Below are positions 45,192 through 53,993 of a stretch of 64,000 nt of DNA, in pieces. The position numbers and the translations under genes were made by a program. Below the pieces are notes generated by a model. That model saw nothing but the letters and a program-made list of their open reading frames with translations, searched no databases and was not told where the DNA came from. The DNA lies in NCBI RefSeq assembly GCF_000160035.2, contig NZ_KI535367.1:527393-591392 (forward strand), read 5' to 3'. Every line of letters starts with the position of its first letter. Within the stretch, counting starts at the first letter, position 1. Source of the stretch: Catonella morbi ATCC 51271 (lineage in GTDB: Bacteria > Bacillota > Clostridia > Lachnospirales > Lachnospiraceae).

Positions 45192-45447
45192 AATGTTTTC
45201 TCCTTAATGAACGGAGGGCTTCTCTCGCATCTATCAAAACACCATCTTCAGCAAATTCTCTTTCAGCCTCACTTATCGCCTTATCTACCTGTGATGTTTC
45301 CAACATTTCCTCATATGTTTCAATGCTCATAACCACTAAATCTCCATATCCATTCTTTGTTATAAAAAGCGGCTCATTCTTTGTATGACAAATTTCTGAA
45401 ATTTCTGTGGTATTTCTCAAATCTGTAATTGGTCTTATTTGTGGCAT
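45184..45447 (-). CDS. Phd/YefM-family antitoxin
   Basis: An 87-residue antitoxin. The N-terminal Phd/YefM DNA-binding fold is visible (MPQIRPITDLRNTTEISEIC, then PLFITKNGYGDLVVMSIETY). The acidic C-terminal tail (about 55-87) should bind the toxin. The start is set at 45447 by GGAGAGAG; the longer frame to 45498 has no ribosome site. Confidence 0.9.
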   Translation of the reverse strand: MPQIRPITDLRNTTEISEICHTKNEPLFITKNGYGDLVVMSIETYEEMLETSQVDKAISEAEREFAEDGVLIDAREALRSLRRKHFG

Positions 45448-45528
45448 ATCTCTCTCCTTTCTGTATATTATTATAGCAGAATTATGTACAATATACAAGA
45501 GATACTTATAACACTGATTAAAGTGTAT

Positions 45529-46374
45529 TTAACTTATCTCCTTCTTATGTGCCAAATACACCATAATTCCCATCACAATGGATCCGCCTACTATATTTCC
45601 GAGAGTTACCGGAAATTCATTCATTGTGAAAAAACTGCCCCAGTTAAGCTTTGCAAGCTGCTCTGTTGTAATGCCATACTCAGAAACAGCCTTTTCTACA
45701 TATTTTTCATTACCAAGGGCAAGGATGCCTGCCGGTATATAATACATATTTGCCACACAATGCTCAAAACCGCTTACCACAAATGCCATTATAGGAAAGA
45801 AGCTTGCCCATACTTTACAGCCTGCAGACTTGGCTGAACCTGCCATAAGTACAGCCATACATACGAATACATTGCAAAGTATACCTGAGACAAAGGCTGT
45901 TTCAAAAGAAAGACTTACCTTACTAAGAGCCACTTTAATTGTAAATGCTCCAAGAAGTCCGTCTGTGAAATTAAACTGTCCGCTAAAATAAACCAGTACA
46001 GCCATTAAAACTCCACCTATAAGATTAAATACAAAAACTAAAGCTAATACCCTTATCATAGAAGAAACCCTGTATTTTCCACGCATAGCTCCAAAAACCA
46101 TAAGGCAGTTGCCTGTGAACAGCTCTCCGCCAATAAGAACTATGGTTATAAAGCCCACCGGAAACACACAGCCCGCTACCAGTCTTGCTATACCTACATT
46201 AGATATATTGTGCATAGCCACACTGCTTGTCGAAGCTCCACAGGCTATGTAAATCCCGGCAAGTATACCAAGTATTAACATTTTATAAAACGGCATGCTT
46301 ACTTTAGTTTCCCCCGCCTTGATTAAATTCTTTACTACCTGTGCAGGCGCATTAAAAAAACTTACTTCTCCCAT
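45529..46374 (-). CDS. formate/nitrite transporter (FNT) family channel
   Basis: A 281-residue protein with six membrane segments of the FocA/NirC family. Characteristic segments are the N-terminal AGETKVSMPFYKMLILGILAGIYIA and the Gly/Asn-rich pore loops GGELFTGNCLMV and GFEHCVANMYYIPAG; the latter includes the conserved pore His and Asn. It passes formate, nitrite or similar anions. In a fermenting anaerobe formate export is likely. It is monocistronic here, with no pfl gene nearby. The start at 46374 follows AGGATAGGAGA. Confidence 0.92.
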   Translation of the reverse strand: MGEVSFFNAPAQVVKNLIKAGETKVSMPFYKMLILGILAGIYIACGASTSSVAMHNISNVGIARLVAGCVFPVGFITIVLIGGELFTGNCLMVFGAMRGKYRVSSMIRVLALVFVFNLIGGVLMAVLVYFSGQFNFTDGLLGAFTIKVALSKVSLSFETAFVSGILCNVFVCMAVLMAGSAKSAGCKVWASFFPIMAFVVSGFEHCVANMYYIPAGILALGNEKYVEKAVSEYGITTEQLAKLNWGSFFTMNEFPVTLGNIVGGSIVMGIMVYLAHKKEIS

Positions 46375-46675
46375 TCTCCTATCCTTTTCCGTAATTTTAT
46401 GTTTTTGACACTTGTATCATATTTTGTTAAAAAATTAACTATATCTATATTACTATAATATAGGAAAGTGTCAAGTAGATTATGATAATCTTTATAGGTA
46501 AACTCCAAAGTTTTTGTTATTATTTAATTTTTTAGAATTTGTATAATATCCTCCCAACGCAAAAAGTCCTTCGCCTTTTAGCGAAGGACTGAACTTTCAA
46601 CCCAGCCACTTATATACCGCATATTGGTCAGCGGTAAACTTTCTATATATAGAATACCAATTATCCGGTTAAAAG
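46375..46675. other. intergenic region with terminator
   Basis: No gene seen in 301 bp. The terminator at 46565-46590 ends the minus-strand PatB gene; the remainder is AT-rich promoter-type sequence. Confidence 0.4.
46560..46590 (-). terminator. terminator of the PatB-type gene
   Basis: AGTCCTTCGC (46565-46574) and GCGAAGGACT (46581-46590) form a perfect 10-bp stem. On the minus strand it is followed by TTTTTG. It lies 86 bp after the gene stop. Confidence 0.8.
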
Positions 46676-47857
46676 TCAATGGCTGTCTTCCCACAGCCTT
46701 ACTCCGGTTTTAAGCCTTTCAAGACCATACTTTAAATTCTTCTTGGTACAGGCTATATTCATTCTTATAAAGCCTTCTCCCACCTTGCCGTAAGCCCTTC
46801 CATCTGTCAGATAAAGCCCTGTAGTCAGTCTAAGATCTTTAGCAAAGCCTTTACCGGCATTTTTAAGCCCTCTCACATCTATCCAGAATAAATAAGTAGC
46901 TTCCTTTTCTATAACCTTGATTTCAGGAATTTCACCGGCTATAAAATCTAAAACCATCTTCCTGCTTTCATCTAAATATCCGTTGAGAGCATCAAGCCAC
47001 TCTGCCCCCCTTGAATAAGCCGCTACTGCCGCCTCTATGGCAAAAGCATTTGGCTCAGCAACCTCATCGGTATTAAGCCCTCTATTAACCTTATTTCTAA
47101 GTATTTCATTCGGAACCGACACAGCCGCAGTATGAAGCCCCGCTATATTGAAGGATTTGCCCGGACTCATACAGGTTATGCTTATTTCTCTTGCTGTATC
47201 AGATACACTTGCAAATGGTACATATTTCTTTCCGTTAACTGTTAAATCACAGTGAACCTCATCAGATATTACTGTAACACCATACTTTTTACAAAGTTCC
47301 GCTACCCTTATTAATTCTTCTTTAGTCCAAATTCTTCCGCCCGGATTTTGCGGATTGCAAAGTATCATAAGAGTAGTCTGTTTGTCAGAAAGGTCTTTTT
47401 CAAGCTGTTCAAAGTCCATTTCATATCTGTTATTTTTAAGCACTAACGGACTTTCAAGAGCTACCCTTCCGTTATTAAGGATTGAGTTAAAAAATATATT
47501 ATAAACCGGGGTTTGAATAAGCACTTTTTCAGCAGGTGTTGTAAACTTTCTCACAATGCTTGATATAGCAGGGACTACTCCTGTAGTAAAGATTAGCCAG
47601 TCTTTCTGCAGGGTAAAATTATGCCTGTGTTTCCACCAGCCTATATAAGCCTGATACCAATCATCAGTTATGCCGGAATATCCAAAAACACCATGTTTAA
47701 ATCTGGTTTCCAATGCTTTTCTTATGACAGGTGCCGCTTCAAAATCCATATCCGCCACCCACATAGGAAGCTCATTTTCCTCTACCTTCCATTTCTCTGC
47801 ATTGGTATTTCTGCGATTGATTTCTTTGTCAAAATTAAATGAGTGTTCAATATGCAT
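46676..47857 (-). CDS. MalY/PatB-family PLP-dependent C-S lyase (cystathionine beta-lyase)
   Basis: A 393-residue aminotransferase-fold enzyme of the MalY/PatB group, which cleaves cystathionine or cysteine conjugates to pyruvate, ammonia and a thiol. The start region (NELPMWVADMDFEAAP) and GVFGYS are family hallmarks, PLP-binding Lys234 lies in MSPGKSFNIAG, and NPQNPGGRIW and SDEVHCDL bind the cofactor. The start at 47857 (MHIEHSF) lies 1 base after the DUF3737 stop and uses GGAGGAG at that gene's end, so the two are one operon; a longer frame to 47920 is not used. Confidence 0.9.
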   Translation of the reverse strand: MHIEHSFNFDKEINRRNTNAEKWKVEENELPMWVADMDFEAAPVIRKALETRFKHGVFGYSGITDDWYQAYIGWWKHRHNFTLQKDWLIFTTGVVPAISSIVRKFTTPAEKVLIQTPVYNIFFNSILNNGRVALESPLVLKNNRYEMDFEQLEKDLSDKQTTLMILCNPQNPGGRIWTKEELIRVAELCKKYGVTVISDEVHCDLTVNGKKYVPFASVSDTAREISITCMSPGKSFNIAGLHTAAVSVPNEILRNKVNRGLNTDEVAEPNAFAIEAAVAAYSRGAEWLDALNGYLDESRKMVLDFIAGEIPEIKVIEKEATYLFWIDVRGLKNAGKGFAKDLRLTTGLYLTDGRAYGKVGEGFIRMNIACTKKNLKYGLERLKTGVRLWEDSH

Positions 47858-47858
47858 A

Positions 47859-48779
47859 TCAACTCCTCCTTCTAATTTCGGTTTCCCTTCCTTCACCTGA
47901 CACCAGCTCAACCTCTGCAAGAGTTACAGGCTTTGGTGCTTCTCCTTCTACAATTATTTTTGTATCCTCAGGATTAATATTTTCATTATCCATAATGAGA
48001 GTACCTATTTCCTTAGCCTTTATAACTCCGCTCTTTGGATTAAATACACTGTCAATTTTACTGGTAACCTCTACATCCACAGTTGAAAATTCAAAGGCGA
48101 GCGCTGTATTTACAAGCTTACAGTTCTTCATCACAAGATTTTCTATATAGCAAAATCCCTGTAAACTCTCAACTGTACAATTGATAAGGGTTATATTCTT
48201 TGAATTCCATCCAAAATACTCTCCCACTATAAATGAGTCACAAATTATTACATTTTCTGTATTCCAAAAGCTGTCTTTTGAAAGCAGCTTGCAGTTATGG
48301 ACTTCAATATTTTTCCCACCGTCAAAACAGTAGTCACCATATAAATTAAGCCCGTCAAGGTAGATATTTTCACTGTTTAATCCAAAATATGTCCCCTTTG
48401 CCACCACATTTTCAAGTCTTATATTCTTACACATCCACAGTGTCTCGCTTGCATTTGGCAGGGATACATTTTTAAGGTTAACTCCATCACACCTGCGAAA
48501 CTCCTTAGGTGCTTCTATCATAGTATCTTCTATATTAATATTTTCACCATACCAAAGCCCTGACCTAGCCATTTCAAAAAAGGTGGAATCTTTTACATTT
48601 ATATTCTTTGCATACCAGAATGGATACTTCCACTTGAACATTGTATTGACTGCATTTATATTTTCACCATGCTTAAGTGCAGACTCACCGTCTGCAAATA
48701 TTGTGTCTTCTATCTCCAGCCCATTTGCCTGAAAAAGGGCACGTTCACCTGTCAAAACTTCATTTTCTATTCTTTCCAT
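47859..48779 (-). CDS. DUF3737-family protein, probable right-handed beta-helix
   Basis: A 306-residue soluble protein of the DUF3737 family. It is made of 18-23 residue repeats, each with an N-I-x-(L/V)-x-D/N core (ENINAVNTMF, KNINVKDSTF, ENINIEDTMI, KNIRLENVVA, ENIYLDGLNL), the pattern of a parallel beta-helix. Function is not established. In many Firmicutes and here it is encoded directly before a PatB-type aminotransferase, so a role with that enzyme is plausible. It has no signal peptide. Confidence 0.85.
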   Translation of the reverse strand: MERIENEVLTGERALFQANGLEIEDTIFADGESALKHGENINAVNTMFKWKYPFWYAKNINVKDSTFFEMARSGLWYGENINIEDTMIEAPKEFRRCDGVNLKNVSLPNASETLWMCKNIRLENVVAKGTYFGLNSENIYLDGLNLYGDYCFDGGKNIEVHNCKLLSKDSFWNTENVIICDSFIVGEYFGWNSKNITLINCTVESLQGFCYIENLVMKNCKLVNTALAFEFSTVDVEVTSKIDSVFNPKSGVIKAKEIGTLIMDNENINPEDTKIIVEGEAPKPVTLAEVELVSGEGRETEIRRRS

Positions 48780-48983
48780 ATTATCGCCTTTCCGATATTA
48801 ATACAAATTATCTGATTTAAATACTAACATATAAGCCAACTTTTTGTATAGGGACTTACTCCCGATTTTTATTCTTTTAATACTTATACCATTATAATCC
48901 TACTTAGATAGTATGCAATAAAATTTTGAATAAGTAAATAGGGTTTGAAATATTTCAAGAAATTGTCACAATTACATAAGAGA

Positions 48984-49016
48984 AAGGACTTTCAAACAAA
49001 ATATTTGAAAATCCTT
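48984..49016 (-). terminator. stem-loop after exported protein gene
   Basis: AAGGACTTTCAA (48984-48995) pairs with TTGAAAATCCTT (49005-49016) with one mismatch. On the minus strand it is followed by only a mixed pyrimidine run. It starts 30 bp beyond the 49046 gene stop. Confidence 0.5.
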
Positions 49017-49045
49017 CTGTTTTAGTCAAATATATTTTTCTCTGA

Positions 49046-49951
49046 TTATTTAAGTTCATTGGTATAAACATTCTTTATTATCTCATAATGATCGTATGGT
49101 TCTCTCTGTCCGGTTGTCAGATTGATCATTCTCAGATAACCTGTAGCATCGAATGTATCACTTGAGCCCGCCTTTAGTGATACAAACCTATTAACAAATT
49201 CTATCGGCAAACCTGATGGGTCATAAAAAATCACATATAAATATCCCTTTGCAGGCACCTTCCCATCGTTCTTATATGTAACAGAAACGACCACCTTTTC
49301 ATCAACCTGGGACTTAACCTCATCCTTGATTACAAATTTTTTATTAGCATTCGTGTACTTACGGTTTGGTGACCTGGAAAGACTTATCATCTTAATCTCA
49401 CTTTGTGAGACATCAGGCTCAAATGCACTTGAACCAAAATAAATTTTCACATAACTTTTACTGTTCGGCATAAGAGCGGGCACTGTTATTTCTTCTGATG
49501 CATACTCTTTACCATCTGTTCCTTTTAAGGTATATCTGAATTTTCCTTCGTCAAATATAACCTTATTCTTATTAGTCACTTCTGCCAGAATTTCTCCGCT
49601 GCCTATTGTATATAATTTATACTCAAATTTTGATTTTTTAACCGTAATGTTAAAAACTGCTGTTCCTGATTGAGTCTTGGCAGTTATTCTGACTTTTCCG
49701 GCTTCCTTTGCCTTAAATACTACATACTTATCATCATTTTCTCTCTTAGTCGTTTCAACTACAGACTTTTTAGAATTTTTAACACTTTTAACCTTACTAA
49801 AGTTAGTATACTCATATGCCTCACCAACATACATCTCAATGTTATGCATTTTACTTCTTTTTGCAGCTCTTACCTGTAACGGTGATATTGCAGAAAATGC
49901 AACTATAAGGATTAAAAGCAGCGGAAACATATTTTTCATTACTTTTTTCAT
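49046..49951 (-). CDS. exported protein with N-terminal Ig-like (BIG-type) domain
   Basis: A 301-residue secreted protein. Signal peptide at 1-29 (ends QVRAAKR). Residues about 35-105 look like a bacterial Ig-like domain (KSVKNSKKSVVETTKR, then FKAKEAGKVRITAKTQSGTA). The rest is two more beta-rich segments; one (VVVSVTYKNDGKVPAKGYLY) resembles FxLYD/CARDB-like adhesion or transport accessory domains. No enzyme motif. First of four exported-protein genes in a row. Start behind GGGAGGTC. Confidence 0.7.
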   Translation of the reverse strand: MKKVMKNMFPLLLILIVAFSAISPLQVRAAKRSKMHNIEMYVGEAYEYTNFSKVKSVKNSKKSVVETTKRENDDKYVVFKAKEAGKVRITAKTQSGTAVFNITVKKSKFEYKLYTIGSGEILAEVTNKNKVIFDEGKFRYTLKGTDGKEYASEEITVPALMPNSKSYVKIYFGSSAFEPDVSQSEIKMISLSRSPNRKYTNANKKFVIKDEVKSQVDEKVVVSVTYKNDGKVPAKGYLYVIFYDPSGLPIEFVNRFVSLKAGSSDTFDATGYLRMINLTTGQREPYDHYEIIKNVYTNELK

Positions 49952-50052
49952 ATATGACCTCCCTTGAGTTTTATTAACAGAGATAATTATATGATATTTC
50001 GTGCAGTGATTGCAAGCATAAAATCTAAATTTATTTAGATAATTAATGAAAA

Positions 50053-51003
50053 CTAACCCGCTAATCCACCTTTCTTTAACAGTTTTTTATTCTTACCATT
50101 CAAATCCAACATATAGAGCTTAAATCCACTTACTTCATTTACTTGTACCAATATTTTTGAACCGCATACCCGAACTTTAAAAATTCCGTAAAAATCAAAG
50201 TTATCTACCGGTGTACATTTCAAAATTGTCTTATATTCCCATTTTCCGTCTTTATATTTACCTGCTCTAACCGCCTTATTGCTGAAAATGAATTTGGTCT
50301 TTGAAGCACTGTCATACATATATGAAAGTATGACATTTTTCTCACGCTTACCTGTTTTTAAGTTAAACCATTTAGTAATTTCCTTATCATTTACATAACG
50401 GGATTTAGCATAATATAAGGTCTTACCTGAGATCCCGAGCTTACTGTAATCACCCTTTTTAACCGGTTTTTTATTTTTCCCGTTCAAATCCATTTTGTAT
50501 ATACCTAATATATCACTCGGGCCATATTCCTTCTTCTTTTCAGCTATATAGTATATGGAATTCTCCAGCATTACAGCAGAATTTCCTACGGCAAGTTCCT
50601 CTACTTTCCCGTTCTTATTGACTTTATCTATTGAAGACCAGCTCGGCGAGGAGCCACACGTTCTTACTCCGATAAAATAATCTTTATATAGCTTTATACT
50701 GTCATAGCCATAGTACTGATACTCTTTATTTTTTATTACACCGACTTCCTTTCCGGTTTTAATATCTCTTTTAACAGTGTTGTATTTTGATTTTTTAAAT
50801 TCTCCAAAATTAATACTGTAATAAATGCTCTTTCCATCAGTATCTGCTGCTACAGCATGCGGTCCGCTTTCTAAAACCTCAATTATTATTGCTCCATCTG
50901 CTGCCTTTGTAGCTGCTTTTACCCTTTCAGGCGATAAATAAAGTCCTGAAATTATCATTATCATTGTTAAACACAATGATGCTATTCTCTTATTTAACTT
51001 CAT
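50053..51003 (-). CDS. exported beta-propeller-like protein (DUF5050-like)
   Basis: A 316-residue secreted protein: signal peptide at about 1-30 (ends VKAATK). The body has recurring segments such as SIYYSINFGEFKKSKYN, IYYIAEKKKEYG, GIYKMDLNGKNKKPVKKGDY and LYMLDLNGKNKKLLKKGG. These repeats of YY-x-x-x plus DLNGKNKK resemble the DUF5050/prolow-density-like propeller repeats of clostridial surface proteins. The start at 51003 uses AGGAG; the GTG at 51012 overlaps it and is rejected. Confidence 0.7.
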   Translation of the reverse strand: MKLNKRIASLCLTMIMIISGLYLSPERVKAATKAADGAIIIEVLESGPHAVAADTDGKSIYYSINFGEFKKSKYNTVKRDIKTGKEVGVIKNKEYQYYGYDSIKLYKDYFIGVRTCGSSPSWSSIDKVNKNGKVEELAVGNSAVMLENSIYYIAEKKKEYGPSDILGIYKMDLNGKNKKPVKKGDYSKLGISGKTLYYAKSRYVNDKEITKWFNLKTGKREKNVILSYMYDSASKTKFIFSNKAVRAGKYKDGKWEYKTILKCTPVDNFDFYGIFKVRVCGSKILVQVNEVSGFKLYMLDLNGKNKKLLKKGGLAG

Positions 51004-51033
51004 ACTGTTCACTCCTATTTTTTCTATTTATCC

Positions 51034-51202
51034 AAAATTATTCACGAAACATCTTCGGAAACGCATAATCAAGCCGAAGGTTTGAAATTATGTGTTTTAG
51101 AAAATGTTTGGTAATATCCCCCATAGTCACAGACCGAAAACAGTTCACCCTACTACACTATGCAGAATAAGAGGTCTGTGACCTATGGCGTGAATATTTA
51201 GG
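51034..51202. repeat. 169-bp structured unit with inverted ends (MITE-like)
   Basis: The ends AAAATTATTCACG (from 51034) and CGTGAATATTT (51189-51199) are inverted. Inside, ACGCATAAT/ATTATGTGT and CCATAGTCACAGACC (51121-51135) with GGTCTGTGACCTATGG (51173-51188) also pair, so the unit can fold into two nested hairpins. The first 22 bases (CCAAA-ATTATTCACGAAACATCTT) recur at 42817-42839. Not a terminator by form, as no T-run follows. The origin is unknown. Confidence 0.5.
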
Positions 51203-51213
51203 TTTATTATCCT

Positions 51214-52329
51214 TTAATAACCCAAATACTTTTTTTCATACTTCCTATAAATTTCATAACTTATCTTTTTTTCGCTTTTCTTTTTTAAATCATATTGATA
51301 GCACTTAAACTTATGTTCACCATTATTATAAAAAATCTGGATATAAAACACCTCCCCTTTGGCAAGAACTGCATTTGCTGCCTTACCCTTGAAGATACTT
51401 TTTCCTGTTTCTGTCATCACATCAAACCTATAATTATCAACATCAAGGCGGAAAGTACAAGCTAAAATTTTATTTTTTTCTACCTGAATGTCACCTACAA
51501 AGTAATCAATGCCACTCTTTTTTACCTGCTTTGTGGACATATTATATACATATACCTTGTACATTGGTACAGTATTTTCAAATTCCGTCTTACCTATATA
51601 CAAATACTTATCTGTTCCTCCCAACAACACATAGTTCTTAGCAGAAACCACCCTTGATACTTTCTTAGTTTCTAAGTCCATTTTGTAGATAACACCTTTA
51701 CCGCCCTTATCTTTGGAATAATAAAGATATTTACCATTTGTCACTATACTTTCTGAAGTGATTTTCTTTACAAGACTAATACTTTTTCCGGTAGATTTAG
51801 AGTATTGTATTATATCACTTACACCTATGACTTCTGAATCATCATATTTTTTTGCGGTAAGTTTAAATACATTACCATCTATTTCTACCTTTTTCCTTGA
51901 AAGCATTGGCTGAGTTTTAGTATTTGTGCCTTCCGTTAAGTCTATTTTATTGTTAAAAAGGTCTTCACCCTTTCCGGTCTTACGAGATACATAATACCAG
52001 TCATAGGTTGTAGTATGTCCTTCTCCACCTCCGTCATTAACAATTTCATAGAGATGAATAGTTACCAAATCACCACGAGTATCTTCAATTTCTACTATCG
52101 GTGCCTTCTGATTATGGTTTTTATAGTAATAATCTGCAGCGAGTTTACATAGTTCTTCATCTGTATATTCTGTCTGAGTTTTTGCTATTACATTAGTACT
52201 TACAGCACTAAGCTTCACAATACTGTTCCCGGAGTAAGTCCCCGCCCACACTGTAGTCAAATTTTCTCTGCATACACCGGAGGCAGTTAATATACCGGCT
52301 AATAATAATGATACACATTTATGTTTCAT
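51214..52329 (-). CDS. exported protein, related in style to the DUF5050-like neighbour
   Basis: A 371-residue secreted protein. It has a signal peptide at about 1-25 (MKHKCVSLLLAGILTASGVC; the Cys near 20 could be a lipobox, but the spacing is poor). An N-terminal domain (about 50-110; TDEELCKLAADYYYKNHNQK) is followed by beta repeats with YYSKDKGGKGVIYKMDLETK and YLYIGKTEF, a propeller-like pattern. No catalytic motif. The start at 52329 follows AAAGGGGG; the longer frame to 52359 is rejected. Confidence 0.65.
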   Translation of the reverse strand: MKHKCVSLLLAGILTASGVCRENLTTVWAGTYSGNSIVKLSAVSTNVIAKTQTEYTDEELCKLAADYYYKNHNQKAPIVEIEDTRGDLVTIHLYEIVNDGGGEGHTTTYDWYYVSRKTGKGEDLFNNKIDLTEGTNTKTQPMLSRKKVEIDGNVFKLTAKKYDDSEVIGVSDIIQYSKSTGKSISLVKKITSESIVTNGKYLYYSKDKGGKGVIYKMDLETKKVSRVVSAKNYVLLGGTDKYLYIGKTEFENTVPMYKVYVYNMSTKQVKKSGIDYFVGDIQVEKNKILACTFRLDVDNYRFDVMTETGKSIFKGKAANAVLAKGEVFYIQIFYNNGEHKFKCYQYDLKKKSEKKISYEIYRKYEKKYLGY

Positions 52330-52504
52330 TTGGATTCCCCCTTTCAGTTGTTTGTACATTCCCTCACATTTTTTCTTACTTGGATATTTAAAATTATAAT
52401 TATTGTATATAGTAATGTCAACTGCTGTAACGAAATCTATTAATATAACCTGTTATATGGATTTATTTTCTATTAAAATTTACCAATTATAATATTTTAG
52501 CCAA

Positions 52505-52557
52505 ATAAAAAAGACCGGAAATAAACATTTTAAATCAGTTTACTTACAGTCTTTTTT
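52505..52557 (-). terminator. strong bidirectional terminator
   Basis: AAGACCGGAAATAAAC (52511-52526) pairs almost throughout with GTTTACTTACAGTCTT (52538-52553). T-runs flank both sides. It is 21 bp after the stop of the 52574 gene. Confidence 0.8.
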
Positions 52558-52573
52558 CTATATAATACCAAAC

Positions 52574-53617
52574 TTACTTCTTAATAGTAATTTCTTTCTC
52601 ATTGCTCCAATCAGAGTATGCCTTAATTTTATTTTTCTCCTTATACGCTCTGACACGGCAATAGTAAGTATATGTACCCCAAGTATTCAATCCCTTAAAT
52701 GTAAAGGAAATCTTTTTTGCACCCTTTATCAGCTTTGACGTCACATTGCTATCAAAATCTCCTGAAGTAGAAATCTGAACCTCATAACCGTCAACTGACT
52801 TCCCTTTTTTCCAAGTAGCCTTTAATATTCCTCCCTTTAGATTTTTTACGGAAGTTAATTTTACTTTAGACGGACCACCTGCAAAAGATGTAGTGATTTG
52901 ATAATTTCCTGTCTTCTCACCCGAACACATTAAAGAGTAATTTCCCTTAGGAATTTGAAATGTAAATGTCTTTGTTCCCTTTGAGATATCAGATACTTTA
53001 TAGTTATAGTTTCCCTCATCATTAAGAAGGCTTATTCCCATTTCTTCCATTTTTGCTGTTAGTTTAAGGCTTAAAGTTCCTGTTTTATTTACCGAAAAAC
53101 CATAATAATCTACGTCATCATTTCTGGCAAACTGCCCCTTAACAGTCTCTCCGAGGTTGATTGGAAATTTGTTAGTCAAATCATTATTGCGCTCATCCTG
53201 AGTTTCATTAAATGATTCTTCAGCTGGTGTAAATATCCATTTAAAATTACTTGCAGTATTATCCCAGTATGATTTGGCAACAATATAATATTCTCCGCCA
53301 ATCAAGTCCATATCATAAGTATAAGTATTAGTAGCATCTCCGGACAAATCTTGTATTCTATTTTCAGAAGCATCATATATAGAAAAGTGAATATATCTTT
53401 CTGTCACCGAAGTGATTTGCGTAAGTTTGCCTGATGAAGGAAGTACCAGCTTATAGGTTACCTCCTTTTCTCCGTTATGTTCATAAATTGTATCAAACTG
53501 CCCTATGGTAAGATTCGTCCAGGCTTTTGCCTCTGTTGGCTTTAATACTCCCAAAATGGCTACAAATAATAGTGTAAAAACCAATCCCAAAGCACTTTTT
53601 CTTTTAATTTTACTCAT
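52574..53617 (-). CDS. exported protein with bacterial pre-peptidase-like and FN3 domains
   Basis: A 347-residue secreted protein with a signal peptide at about 1-32 (ends TEAKA). Two beta-sandwich units follow: about 35-130 and about 145-250. The second (PINLGETVKGQFARNDDVDY, then FQIPKGNYSLMCSGEKTGNY) fits the bacterial pre-peptidase C-terminal (PPC) fold. A fibronectin type III domain is at the end (about 255-345; GYEVQISTSGDF, then YYCRVRAYKEKNKIKAYSDW). No protease domain is present, so it is probably a surface or matrix protein. The start follows GAGAGGAAG. Confidence 0.75.
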   Translation of the reverse strand: MSKIKRKSALGLVFTLLFVAILGVLKPTEAKAWTNLTIGQFDTIYEHNGEKEVTYKLVLPSSGKLTQITSVTERYIHFSIYDASENRIQDLSGDATNTYTYDMDLIGGEYYIVAKSYWDNTASNFKWIFTPAEESFNETQDERNNDLTNKFPINLGETVKGQFARNDDVDYYGFSVNKTGTLSLKLTAKMEEMGISLLNDEGNYNYKVSDISKGTKTFTFQIPKGNYSLMCSGEKTGNYQITTSFAGGPSKVKLTSVKNLKGGILKATWKKGKSVDGYEVQISTSGDFDSNVTSKLIKGAKKISFTFKGLNTWGTYTYYCRVRAYKEKNKIKAYSDWSNEKEITIKK

Positions 53618-53993
53618 GTCTTTCTTCCTCTCGTTTTTATTATTTTATATTCTTAGTCTTATATAATAAAAGACTTGAATACCATTATGATACCTTGCCG
53701 CAAGATCTTTTGCAAGTTTTATTTTGTCTTGATATGTAAAGTAAACGTGAATTGAAAATCTAACTTCCAGTTGAACGAGAAAGTTCAGTTTTTGTGGAAA
53801 AATGATAAACTTTTTCTTGCTTAAAAAACTGTTTTTGAAAGACCTTTTTAAAAAAAGCTTTCCGATTTTCCGAAAAGCCAATAATACATAATTTTTGAAT
53901 CTCCTTCAAAATTCATTACACCAGTCATAAAACTAATCAATAACTTCCAAAAGGTAATTGAGTTATACATTTTTACAACGATACTTACTTCAT
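53618..53993. other. intergenic region between exported-protein and sugar operons
   Basis: No gene is supported. It contains the terminator at 53857-53878 for the sugar operon and, to its left, the promoter region of the PPC/FN3 gene. A 78-codon frame on the minus strand (53645-53881) begins inside the terminator and is not called. Confidence 0.4.
53850..53878 (-). terminator. terminator of the rare-sugar operon
   Basis: On the minus strand GCTTTTCGG and TCGGAAAGC (53857-53878) form a 9-bp stem with two G-U pairs and an AAAA loop, followed by seven Ts. It lies 115 bp after the epimerase gene stop. Confidence 0.8.

Noticed and set aside
53645..53881. 78-codon minus-strand open frame downstream of the sugar operon
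   Set aside because: Its first codons lie inside a strong rho-independent terminator, there is no ribosome binding site, and the amino-acid pattern matches nothing I know.
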